NCBI GenBank assembly: GCA_003546025.1 | Contig: QPKB01000001.1 | Coordinates: 37,089,049 to 37,153,048 of the forward strand | Length of the DNA stretch: 64,000 nt | DNA from: Camphora micrantha | Lineage: Eukaryota; Streptophyta; Magnoliopsida; Laurales; Lauraceae | Reading direction: 5' to 3' | Part shown: one piece after another, positions 32,710-43,680 of the stretch | Layout: every line of letters starts with the position of its first letter | Numbering within the stretch: position 1 is the stretch's first letter | Notes under the pieces: model-generated | The model's database searches: none | What the model saw: the letters and a program-made list of their open reading frames with translations, nothing else | Told to the model about the DNA's origin: nothing | Position numbers and translations under genes: made by a program

Positions 32710-33932
32710 TGTCGTGACCCCGGACCGAGTCCCCAAGCGGGCAGGCCTAATCCGGGATCGGGACTAATGTAATGTTGAATGATGAAAACAACCAAACTAT
32801 AAATTTATTATAATAAAAAACGTATATGAGTCAAATAAAAGGTGCCACTCATATATGCGATTTCCCACAGGTATCCGCGGTGAGGATATAACAACAACAT
32901 GAATATTTCTTTTAAGTGCAAAAGCGTGTAGCAAATCTAATTCATACATTCATGTCCAAGATTGTATGATTGATAACATCTTTATAACCAGTATCAAAAT
33001 GAGCAATGATCATTAACTATTCCCAAAGGTAAGTTAAAGTTTACATCAAGATCATTTAATTACATTTCCCAATAAAGGCCAATATAAACAAAGTATCAAA
33101 TCCCCAAAAGAATGGTTAGTCCCAACCCAAAATATTACGCAACTCGGGCAACCGAATGTCTAAGTGACATGATCGGCGTGCCACTCAACTAGATGCTGCG
33201 GTTCTTTGACCGCCTCCTCATGCTGCCCGTCGGGGTAACCAACAACGGGACCTAAGTACCAAAGCAAAGGGTCAAACACGACGGTTTGGCAGGTGAGTGA
33301 AAAGACATAACAATAATTGAAATTACCATGGAAAACATTTAATCTTGTTAAAACAATAACTTTCACAAAACAAGAGAATCATTTATTCAAAACATAAATG
33401 CAATATAAAACAAGTGAGGTATCCAAGGAAACCGGGAAACAAACAATATGACAACCACACGAAGCTAAGTCCTCTATCACTGAAGTGACATGAGCATATC
33501 AGGATGTTGACCTCAGTCACCGAGGTGAGGAGGTAGAATAAAATTTACATATACATATACATAGTAATACAGGACATGACCACGGTAGAGAACCGGGCAG
33601 CGGGAACCACAGTAGCAATTTGCGGCATCGGGACAAGACGACGGTAATAACCGGGTAGCAAGATCCAAACTGCAGCTGGCGGGGCGGGAGGTGAATCTCT
33701 AAGTAGGTGGATCAGACCAATAAGGTTATCCAAGCTTAGTGGTACCGACTTATAGGTCAAATGACATAAAACAGAGCATGTACAAAATACATCTGATGCA
33801 CTTATATAAGCGGGCGAGACGGGGTGCTTGAAGATACAACATCATTTCAAGCGGGAGGTGCATATCGGGACTAGCAAAATGTTATAATTGAAATTTCAGT
33901 ATTTTCGGGAATGATAAATCATAAGTGAACGT
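32710..33932 (-). repeat. 5' LTR of the minus-strand chromovirus (truncated)
   Basis: It matches 10653-11885 of the 3' LTR, mostly with transition differences, starting TGTCGTGACCCCGGACC. At about 33932 the match stops abruptly and an LTR fragment in the opposite orientation begins, so the U3 side and any target duplication are lost. Confidence 0.88.
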
Positions 33933-34002
33933 TTTGGTGGCTCGAACGAAGGAAGTTCTAGGAGGATCCGCTCAAGCGAACCTTCATCCGCTTGAGCGAA
34001 CT
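33933..34002 (+). repeat. Tekay LTR fragment, left flank of the copia element
   Basis: This is the inverted near-copy of 21979-22055 (CGCTCGAGCG palindromes), so it comes from a plus-strand LTR of that subfamily. It ends with CGAAC (33998-34002), the copia target duplication. The same LTR resumes at 45691. Confidence 0.8.
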
Positions 34003-35890
34003 GTTGAGATTTGTGTATGCCCTAAAGCCCACTGACAGCACTCACATCTCTGTTACTGGATATTTACTGGTTATTTATTAGAATTATTCTTCTCTCTTAC
34101 TGCATGTATATATGTATGTTTGTGTAAGGTTCATTGTTTCTAGTAAATGACTTCGATGTGTAGTGGCTACACACAGATAGGTATGAGTCATGGATACTTG
34201 AAACAATAAACTGGTTCATAACTAAGAGATGGAGTTGGGCACTTCATATTGGTATAAGTTATAGTGAGATACTCTCCTGTATTCAGGGTGACTTACCTTA
34301 GTCACGGGAAGCTTTTCTGGATTTATCTCATTAGTGCATGTGTCATGCGTTGAACAGCACCATTGTAGGTGTGATCTCTAAAATGGTACTATCACTGAGA
34401 GAGATCAAGTCATCTTATGCTACTGAGTGACCAGTGCTCTTAATCTAGAGCATATGTGGATGAACTGACGAAGTCAAGTTCTTGTGCTTTAATTCACTAT
34501 GGGTGAGATCCTGTTCATGGGTCGACAGCTCTGTGTTTTGGGTACTCTGGCTTGATTAGTTAGGAAGTGCAGATGCAATAAAGAATCTATGCCATCTTGT
34601 GATGGAGGGCTCGTCCCCTTAGAATTATCCAATTAATCATCAAATTCTAAGATCTTAGCATATGGATGTTCCATATGGATATTGAACTTGTGGGTCGCTC
34701 CCTGGACCAAGAAAATGATATCCGGATGATGATTAAGTCAAGGATATGAAGTTCTAAGGTTGAGATATAATCGAGAAGGTTGATAGTACATCGGATAACC
34801 TGACTTGATTATGGATGTTACATAGAGGGGCATTTCGGTCATTTCACTTAGTAGGTCGAAGACGAATGTCATTTCCTGACGAGCTTAATTCATATTTAAT
34901 ATTTGTCCCTGGAGTGCAACCATAACTCTTTAGTGGAATGACTTAGGGTTAAAATGATCTTAATGTTGCTATGGGGTTAGCATGGACATTTTGGTCATTT
35001 TGGGAGCCAAGGGCAAATATGTCTTTTGGTCCCTTTTCTAGCCACTTTCCTATATTGGCATGGTTTCCTAATTTGATTAGATGATATGTGGTTGAATTAT
35101 TTTTTGTGAAAAAATAATTTTGAGTTTAAATTCAAATAGGCTTTTGAAGGCATACATGAATTTAACTCTAGCTAAATTATTGACTTGTGGGCCATGGTGT
35201 GTTTTTCTATCTTGTGGGCCAGCCATAAAAGGGGGTCCCTTGTGTGAGGTTTCCAATCTTTAGTAAGAATCTTTACTTGGAAGGTTGGACTCCTCATTGG
35301 GTAAGGATTCCTATAGTAAAAGTTTCCCAATTGTTTTAGAAACTAATATTAGAAGGTGTTGCACACCTAAGGTAGCTGGTTGCTAATTTTATGGGATGAT
35401 CCTCTTAGTTTCCTATTTCTAATTGGAAAGTACTTAGAGGGAAAGAGACCATCCATATTAATCTCCCTTTTGGACGTCCAAGGAGGTTGAGAAAAATAGA
35501 TGAGTGAGGAAGAGAGGCCCTAGGCATGCAACACCCTTTGGCTGTCCACAACTTGTTTCACGCCCATTGCTAGTTGTTTCTTTCTTCCTTGAAGAGAGAA
35601 AATCAGTCTGGGTTTTTCCACAAATTATAATTCAGAAAAGCCTCTTAAGGATTCCATAGTTTGATCCCACAATCATAGCCAATCAGATTGGGTTGTGGAA
35701 TAGAGGAGAAGATCAAAAGAAAAAATACTGCAGAAAATTCCAGCAACACATATTGTTGATTGCAGGTCAAGAATCAGTCCCTTGGAGCTTTGTTTTCAGA
35801 GATTTGAAGTCTTCATAACAGCAAGGTAATAGTCTTCTTTCATCTCCTTTTATTATACACTTGTTGATCATGATTTCATGGCGTTATTAT
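34003..35890 (+). repeat. 5' LTR of the copia element (cut at 35890)
   Basis: It matches 43681-45569 of LTR 2. The match ends at TTATTAT where the Tekay LTR starts. No gene is seen in it. Confidence 0.93.
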
Positions 35891-38800
35891 TGTCAGACCC
35901 CGACCCAGGTTTAGTATAATTTATTGTTATTTTAATTGTGATTAGTCACTAAGCGGGATTAGAGGATGATTAGCTTGAGTTTTTAGTTAGGTTAGAATTT
36001 TGAATAGCTTTGGGGAATTTGGAGAGCGTAGTGTTTGGTTTGAACGGGCACGGGGTGACCCGTAAGACGCGTGTTAGTGTGGGAATTTGGGTTATTGGAT
36101 TTATTTGATTCTTGAAAAATATGGATTTCGACATTTTTGGATTTGTTATTTTAATCCCAGCAACTTTCCTATTTGTTCCGTTTGCATTCGAACCCCAGAA
36201 ATTGCGTTTTTCGAGAAAAAAGACAAAACAGTCTTTTCACACCCAAATCTATGCATAAATTTTGAAATTTGAAAACCATGAGGAAAATATAATTTTTGAA
36301 AACTAGATTTTTCAACGATCATTTTTCCCTTCTTCGTCAACTTCATTTGGAACCCAGAAATGATAGACCTAGCTATGTGAAGTTTTCAGGGCCACTGGGG
36401 CCCACAACCCATTTAAACATTTCAAAACCCACGTTTTATCTTTTCTTCCTCACTTCATTCATTCAGTTTTCCTGCAACTTACCTAAGAGAGTTTCTCTCT
36501 TTTCTCCCATCCTCTCTCCTTTGCATGTCAATGGAATTGAGCCCAACTTGAAGAGTGAAGTCCACCATCTTCATCTTCATTTCCCAAGCTTTCCAACCAT
36601 AGTATTTCCAAGGGATTTCAGCTGATTTCATCATCTTCTCCAAGCTCTTCTTCTTGTCTAGAGTTCTTCAAAGGTTAGCAATGGCTTCCTTCTTGAAATT
36701 TTGGATTTTCTAGACCCTTTAGGATTGTTTTACTATACATGCAAGAGCCTTCATGAAAAGCTTCCTTGATTTCCAAAATTTTGTGGATTTTTAGTGTGTT
36801 TTCTTTGGATTCTTTTGTGTAGATTGGAGTTGCTGAGTTTGAGAGATCTTAGAGTGGTTTGTGACCCAATTTGTTCCAGGCAAGTGAATAAATTAGATTG
36901 GAATGCATGCAAATGAAGTGAACTTTTTCCTTATGTTTGGTGGATTTAATTTCTTAGATTTGGGAAGGATTTAACTTCAATGAATTGGTTCATATTATGT
37001 TTAAGAAATGGTTTAAGGTGACTTATTATAAGTTGCATTTGATTGTAGAGATTTCAAATTCTGTTTTGGCCAGGATGGAAATTCAATTGGAAATCTTTAG
37101 TTCATGTTCTTGAATTTTTGCTACTATGTTTTCTTTCTATTTGATATGTGATGGATGATTGAAGGGAGTTTGATGGAGTTTCTATTTGATATGTGATGAA
37201 TGATTGAAGGGAGTTTGATGGAGTTAGTAAGATTCTACATGCTACTGGGAGTAGTAAGGATCCAAGGGATGAAAAGAAGGAAAAATCTGCACCAAAAGAG
37301 GAGAGAGACAGTCAGCTCCCAGCTGACTGTCCACGGGCTGGACAGAGGCCCAGCCCGCTCGAGCGCGCCTGGGCCCGCTCAAGCGGGCCTGGCTTCCGTC
37401 ACAGCCCGCTTGAGCGAACTGGGCCTGCTCGAGATGGGCCTGGGTCAGGGCCTGGGTCATTTCCTGCATGGATTTTTGGGCTGTTTAGGCTAATTTTGAT
37501 GGATTTTTGGGCTGTTTAGGCTAGTTTTGAGCCCGGTTCGAGTATGAAAATTCCCTAATGACTTATTAAGTATCGGGAATTAAGAATTTGAGCCCGAATC
37601 ATTTTTATTTGATTCAAACCATAGAGGAAGTTTGGAAAAGAAGTAAACTTACCTGGGAATTTTCTATCTTAATATACACTTTATGCCCTCAATTGTCGGT
37701 GACCTTCAGAGACACTAACTTCTTCACTCATAAACCGACATGGAGACAATAAGTGTGTATTGAGACGGCCTCGGTAAGCCCATCAAACCTTATCAATCAT
37801 CCAAATCATCTCATTCCAAGTTAGAGAAATTTTATGTTTTCTCATAAATTGATTTGAAACGAAGTTGGTTAATTTGTCATGTTTGATAAACAATGAAAAT
37901 GCTACTCATCTGATTTGTTCTGAATTTGTCTGTCTATTTTGATAAAGAGTAGTCTTTTATCAGGTTTGAGTTGCGTTTAATGATTCGAATTGTATTGTTT
38001 TGGATTTGAATCGACACCACTAAGCTTAGGTTACCTTGTTGGGCTGATCACTCGGCTTGGAATCTTTAAAACTATTTGCCAACTGATGTTTGGATTCTGT
38101 CTGTTTGTCCGGCCATGGCAACGGTTCTGTTCCGGTCCCACGAGTAGTGGCAACGGTTTCTGTCTGTTTGTTCCGGTCCCACGAGTAGTGGCAACGGTTT
38201 CTGTCTGTTTGTTCCGGCCATTCTATATGGCGACGGTTTCTGTCTGTGTGCTCTTATTACTTCGGTAATAGGAGAATTTAGCTAAATGTGGTTTGCCAAT
38301 ATTTTGAATATTTGTCAGTTAGTTTGAGATATTTAAATTCGTTTATTTACACTGAAATAATTCATTTGATTTATTCCTTATATATGATTTGTTTTTACCA
38401 GCATCCTTATGATTTTAAACATGATGTTCATAACCTGTATATCATATCTGTTTTATTCACCTGCCAGAGCGTTGTGTCTGATACATCTCTTGTTTGGTGT
38501 CAGATGTCGGACCCGCAGCCTTTGAGGCGGAGTGCACGCAGGAGGTAGTAGGGCCTCAGGTGGAGCCCGAGTGGCAACCAAATGATGTCATGTAGACGTC
38601 ACGTTTGGTTTGGGGCATCGATAACTTCTTTTGGGAAAGTGACAGTTATTTTTGGGAATTTTGTTTATAGCCTTTGTTGGCTTTGTCAGGGTTGTATAAT
38701 TTAAACTACTTTTGTCATCACAAATGTAATTAACCTTGGTTATGCTATGTGTATATTTCTCTTTTGATATCGAACTTGTACATTCATCTTGTGTTATATG

Positions 38801-39003
38801 GAGTTTTATTTTGCTACATGCTTCCGCATAACATTATTTTGATGTGAAATTAATTCTTTGGTTGTGATGGATCGTCTCGGATCCTCACCGCGGAATCCTG
38901 TGGGGAAATAATTAGCGCGTGCGGGCGAAATTTTCTAGTCCGTCGCGCCGCGACCCCCGGATTAAGGACTTTATTATCAGGGCCTCGGTCCGGGGGCGTG
39001 ACA
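35891..39003 (+). repeat. 5' LTR of the plus-strand Tekay element
   Basis: 3113 bases, TGTCAGACCCCGACCC to CGGTCCGGGGGCGTGACA; the ends are almost inverted repeats of each other. Donor CAAAG|GTTAGC at 36674, palindromes at 37350-37440, tandem duplications at 37137-37236, 37463-37530 and 38115-38240, and acceptor-like TTGGTGTCAG near 38503. A weak TATA-like TTTAAAC lies near 36409. Confidence 0.93.
37350..37440. repeat. Palindrome cluster, CCCGCTCGAGCG type
   Basis: Four units such as GCCCGCTCAAGCGGGC and CCGCTCGAGCGCG, 1.46-1.55 kb into the LTR. It is shorter and more GC-rich than the other clusters. Confidence 0.85.
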
Positions 39004-39008
39004 GGAGT

Positions 39009-39020
39009 TGGTATCAGAGC
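39009..39020 (+). other. Primer-binding site (initiator tRNA-Met)
   Basis: TGGTATCAGAGC, 5 bases after the LTR end at 39003. It shows that 35891-39003 is a 5' LTR and not a solo LTR. Confidence 0.95.
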
Positions 39021-39147
39021 AAGAAATATGTCAGGCAATTAAAAGACATTAGAAACATAGGGTCGTGGTGAGGATCCGTTAGAATCTTCATTAATTTGTA
39101 GTGCGTGGGGATTTTGGGAATGTTTTCTTAATATATTTGTTGTACTA

Positions 39148-39163
39148 ATAAGTGGTTTTGCAG
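39148..39163 (+). other. Candidate splice acceptor just before gag
   Basis: The stretch TACTAAT (39143-39149), then AAGTGGTTTTGCAG ending at 39163, gives a branch-point-like motif and an acceptor 4 bases before the gag ATG (39168). It matches the arrangement at 32555-32580. Confidence 0.55.
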
Positions 39164-39167
39164 CAAA

Positions 39168-39477
39168 ATGTCTCCGCGCAGGGACCACACCAACACAAAT
39201 CCTTCTTCTAGCAATGCTAATACTGCAGGCTCCTCTGGAGATAATCCATTTCAGAATTTTATGCAGAGAATGATGGAACAGCAGCAGAAAACAAATGAAA
39301 TGATGATGTAACAGCAGATGAGAGCCAACGAGAATCAGACCAGATTGCAAGAGCAGATGGCTAAGAAAGATGAGGAATTAGCACAAGTACAAAGGCAGTT
39401 ATTGGAAGTGTTGGGTAGGAGACCAGAACCAATACAACCTCAACACATGGGTCCTCAAATTGTCATCAATGATCAGT
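39168..39477 (+). pseudogene. Tekay gag N-terminus (truncated)
   Basis: ATG at 39168 opens a frame beginning MSPRRDHTNTN, with a glutamine-rich helix region (MRANENQTRLQEQMAKKDEE) and QIVIND near the end. It is homologous to the gag start at 32550 on the minus strand. One TAA lies near 39309. The frame is lost at about 39477, at a deletion junction with copia sequence. Confidence 0.85.
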
Positions 39478-39730
39478 GATTGGACTGACACTGGATATGC
39501 TAAATCCAGATAGTGATAATCCAAATAAGCGAGGCTTTACTCAACGTGACTATAGACTCGGCCATCCCTTCGGTGGAGGGTCTATGAGGAGGTTGAGACA
39601 CTGATACATTATGATAAGGGTTAATAATGTAAAAAGTTTACCGTGCATGTTTTTCCTTTTATTACAAGCACCATATACATGTTACATATATACTGCCTGT
39701 CTAATTATAAACCGTTATATATCCAGAAAG
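39478..39730 (+). other. Junction segment, probably copia leader
   Basis: 253 bases with no similarity seen to the Tekay gag or to the copia LTR end. It lies between truncated Tekay gag and the copia gag start, so it is probably copia untranslated leader. No primer-binding site is found in it. Confidence 0.45.
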
Positions 39731-42700
39731 ATGACCGGTGGTTCCTTTAGCCCGTTGATGAGTATTCTACGTGAAAACAAACTTACTGGTTCGAACTACG
39801 TGGACTGAAAAAGGAATCTTGACATAGTACTTACTGCTGAGGAGTACAAGTATGTCTTGTCGGAACCCTGTCCTGTGATTAATGATAATTCTACAGATGA
39901 CCGGCAAGAGGCTGAAAGGAAATGGAAGAAAGCGAATAGCATGGCTAAATGCTACATGCTTGCTTTCATGTCCAACGTGTTGCAAACACAACACGAGCAA
40001 ATGGACACAGCTTCTGACATCATGTTGTCCTTGTCTGAGATGTTCGCAGACAAAAGCAGGCCAGCTAGGCAAGCTGCTATAAGGACAATCATGAACACTA
40101 GGATGGCCGAGGGAACACCCGTCAGAGAGCATATGCTCAAGATGATGGATTGCTTCAATGTGGCTGAGATTCTAGGGGCTGAGATTAATGCAGAGAGCCA
40201 AACTGATATGATTCTCGAAACTCTGCCGGACTCTTTCAACCAGTTCAAGCTCAATTTCAGCATGAGCAAGATGGACATGACTCTTCCAGAGTTAATGAAA
40301 GAACTCCAGGCGGTAGAGGCTATCATGAAGCCCAAAGCCCAAGCTCACTTCTCCCAGTCTTCTTCTAAACTGAACCCGAAAGGGAAGGAGTTCAAGAAAA
40401 GGCAGGATAAGGGAAAGGGGCAGAAAAAGGGCAATGCTGGTAAGAAGAAGGACAAGGGTACAGGTGATAAGCCCAAAGGGAAATGCTTCAAGTGCGGCCT
40501 TAAAGGTCACTGGAAGAAAGATTGTCCCAAGCTCCTGGCCTCTGCTAAGAAAGGTATATCTTTTTCCTACTACATTGAAACTTGTTTTGTGGTTGATTCT
40601 ACTGATTCGTGGATAGTAGACTCTGGAGCCACTAATCACATCTGCAATTCATTGCAGGGGTTTCAGATAATGCAGAAGCTTGAGAAAGGGGAGTTTGCCC
40701 TCAGAGTTGGAACTGGAGCTAAAGTTTGGACAATTGCAGTGGGAGCAGTTACCTTACATTTTTCATGTGATAGGATATTAGTTTTAAATAATGTTCTCTA
40801 TGTTCCGGACATGAGGAAGAATTTAATTTCAGTTTCCAGACTTATTGAATTTAATTATTCAGTTTCTTTCCATTCTGGTGTTGACATCAGTAGAGATGGA
40901 AATATTATATGTTCCGGTAGAATGCATGACAACTTATTTTATATATATCCTACTGCTCCCACACTGCATAATGTACAACTAGAAAGCTCAACTTCCCTTA
41001 AGAGGAAGGTATCTTCAACCAATAACACTTATCTTTGGCACTTGCGTTTGGGTCATATTAACCTAAAACGGATTCACAAGTTGGTAGAGGATGGGCCCTT
41101 GAGTTCATTAGATCTCGAACCATTGCCTCAGTGTGAATCATGTCTCAAAGGAAAGATGACCAAAAGGTCGTTCTCTTCAAAGGGACTGAGGTCGAAGGAA
41201 TTGCTAGAATTGGTTCACACTAATGTGTGTGATCCTATGAGCAAACCAGCTCGAGGAGGTTATGAGTATTTCATCACTTTCATTGATGATTACTCTAGGT
41301 ATGGATATGTGTACTTAATGCGACGCAAGTCTGAATCGTTTGATAAGTTCAAGCAATTCAAGGCTGAGGCGGAGCTACAACTAGGTAAACATATCAAAGT
41401 GCTTCGATCTGATCGGGGTGGCGAGTACCCCCTGGGTGAGTTCAAGGAGTACCTCACACAACATGGGATTGTGTCTCAGTTGACTACACCGGGTACACCC
41501 CAGCAAAATGGTGTAGCAGAGAGAAGAAACCGTACCCTTCTTGATATGGTAAGGTCCATGATGAGTCATGCAACCCTACCCATATCTTTTTGGGGATATG
41601 CCCTAGAAGCAGCAGTATACATTTTAAATCTGGTCCCTTCTAAATCAGTGCCTAGGACACCGCAAGAAATATGGACAGGTCGAAAACCCAGTTTAAGACA
41701 TATCCACATTTGGGGTTGTCCAGCCTATGTACTAAATGATAAAGCTACCAAGCTGGAACCAAGATCAGAAATGTGCTATTTCATTGGGTATCCTAAGGGA
41801 ACGAAAGGTGGCATCTTTTATCATCCAAAGGAACAAAAAGTGCTTATCAGCACTCATGCTAAATACTTGGAGGATGATTGCCTGATGCATCAAGAGCTAA
41901 GTTGTAAAGATACCCTAGAGGAGATTCTTCCGGGATCTCCTGCAACACCTGTACCAGATCCTAAGGCGGTAGATGAACAGGATATTCCTTTTAACACTCT
42001 GGAGCCTCGTCGTAGTGGGAGAATTTCTAGATAGCCAGATAGATATCTAGGAGTGTCTTTTAAGACAGACTCCGAGGATCTGGTTGAGGATCCTGCTAGT
42101 TATGATGAAGCAGTAACGGATATGGATGCTGACATGTGGCAACAAGCGATGAATTCTGAATTGGATTCTTTGTATTCCAATCAGGTCTGGGATCTTGTAG
42201 ATGCGCCTGAGGGGATTAAACCCATAGGGTGCAAGTGGGTCTACAAGAGGAAGAGAGGAGTGGATGGGAAGGTAGAGACCTTCAAAGCGAGACTAGTGGC
42301 GAAAGGATATACTCAGAAAGAGGGTATCGATTATGAGGAAACATTCTCACCAGTAGCCATGCTTAAGTCCATTAGAATTCTCTTAGTCATCGCATGTCAT
42401 TATGACTACGAGATATGGCAGATGGATGTCAAAACAGCTTTCCTTAATGGAAGTCTTGACGAATGCATCTATATGATGCAACCAGAGGGTTTCATTGCTA
42501 GTGGCCAAGAGAACATGGTTTGTAAGCTTAAGAAGTCCATTTATGGACTTAAGCAAGCATCTAGAGCATGGAACATCAAGTTTAATCAGGCAATCAAATC
42601 TTTTGGCTTTGATCAAAACGTTGATGAACCATGTGTGTACAAGAAAGGAAGTGGAAACGCAGTTGCATTTTTGGTTCTGTATGTGGATGACATATTGCTC

Positions 42701-43666
42701 ATTGGAAATGATGTAGGTATGTTGTCATCTACTAAGGTTTGGTTATCGTCTCAATTTCAGATGAAGGAATTGGGTGAGGCAAGCTATATCTTTGGGATCA
42801 AACTTTTGCGAGATCACAAGAATAAGATATTAGCCTTATCCCAATCTTCATATATTGAGAAGATATTGGTCAAGTTTAATATGCATGACTCCAAAACGAG
42901 TTTATTACCCTCTAGACATGGAGTACCACTATCTCGGGATCAATGTCCGAAGACACCTAAGGAGATAGAGAGTATGAGGAGAGTACCATATGCATCAGCC
43001 GTTGGAAGCCTCATGTATGCAATGTTATGTACTAGACCGGATATTTGTTTTGCCGTTGGCATGGTTAGCAGATATCAGTCAAACCCTGGACCTGTGCATT
43101 GGACAGTTGTTAAACATATATTCAAGTATCTTCGGAGAACGAAAGATTATATGCTGACCTACCGAGCAGATGATCTAACGCCTCTGGCGTATACAGACTC
43201 TGATTTCCAGTCTGATAGAGATGCCAGCAAGTCTACCTCAGGATACGTTTTTACTCTGTCAGGAGGAGCTATATCGTGGAGAAGTGTCAAGCAAGATTGT
43301 ACTGCTGATTCTACCATGGAGGCAGAATATGTGGCGGCAGCGGAAGCTGCAAAGGAAGCAGTATGGCTCAGAAAATTCCTGCTGGAATTGGGAGTTGTTC
43401 CTGCGGTGCAGAAACCAATTGTCATGTACTACAACAATACTAGTGCCATAGCACAGTGCAAAGAGCCCAGGAATCACGAGAAAGGCAAACACATTAAGGG
43501 AAAGTACCACTTGATCCAGGAGTTCATCCAAGAAGGATAAATAGTGGTGGAACAGATTGCCTCAGCAAATAACTTAGCTGACCCTTTCACTAAGACTCTT
43601 ACTAAGAAAGTGTTTAGTTCTCATGTTGGGTCTATGGGAGTTAGTTTAAGTAATAGTGATCTTTAG
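39731..43666 (+). pseudogene. Ty1/copia gag-pol polyprotein (three stops)
   Basis: One frame of 1311 codons, ATG at 39731 to TAG at 43664, interrupted by TGA 39806, TAG 42032 and TAA 43538. Order: gag; CCHC knuckle CFKCGLKGHWKKDC (codon about 253); protease DSGATNHIC (about 297); integrase zinc domain HLRLGHI...CESCLKGK (near 41040-41150) and core with D in RSDRGGEY and E in GVAERRN; RT with MDVKTAFLNG and YVDDILLIGND (near 42680); RNase H ending SANNLADPFTK. Protease-integrase-RT order defines Ty1/copia; Tork-like affinity is tentative. The first integrase aspartate is asparagine (41222). An open stretch from 39857 is not a real start. Confidence 0.93.
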
Positions 43667-43680
43667 TGCAAGTGGGAGTT
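43667..43680 (+). other. Polypurine tract of the copia element
   Basis: The sequence TGCAAGTGGGAGTT directly follows the polyprotein stop and abuts LTR 2 at 43681. Confidence 0.75.

Larger units (their letters stand above)
10653..33932 (-). mobile_element. Ty3/gypsy chromovirus (Tekay/Del-like), split by nested insertions
   Basis: Read right to left: truncated 5' LTR (33932-32710), primer-binding site (32706-32695), gag, protease, RT, RNase H, integrase with a C-terminal chromodomain-like end, polypurine tract (13792-13780), 3' LTR (13779-10653). The LTRs differ mainly by transitions and look about 90% identical in the part compared, so the element is fairly old. Three insertions with 5-bp target duplications interrupt it, two of them holding further insertions. 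It entered the 3' LTR of Tat copy 1. RT lacks its catalytic core, so it is inactive. Confidence 0.92.
35891..39477 (+). mobile_element. Tekay-like element, 5' LTR plus gag start only
   Basis: LTR 35891-39003, primer-binding site 39009-39020, leader and the first about 100 codons of gag. After ATCAATGATCAG near 39475 the similarity to the other gag copy stops. It was inserted in LTR 1 of the copia element; the left 5 bases ATTAT have no visible partner because the right side is deleted. Confidence 0.85.

Noticed and set aside
39009..39020. tRNA gene fragment
   Set aside because: TGGTATCAGAGC is complementary to the tRNA-Met end and sits at an LTR edge, so it is a primer-binding site.
39857..42034. 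A 725-codon frame starting at 39857
   Set aside because: The ATG is inside gag; homology continues upstream in frame to 39731 across a TGA at 39806.
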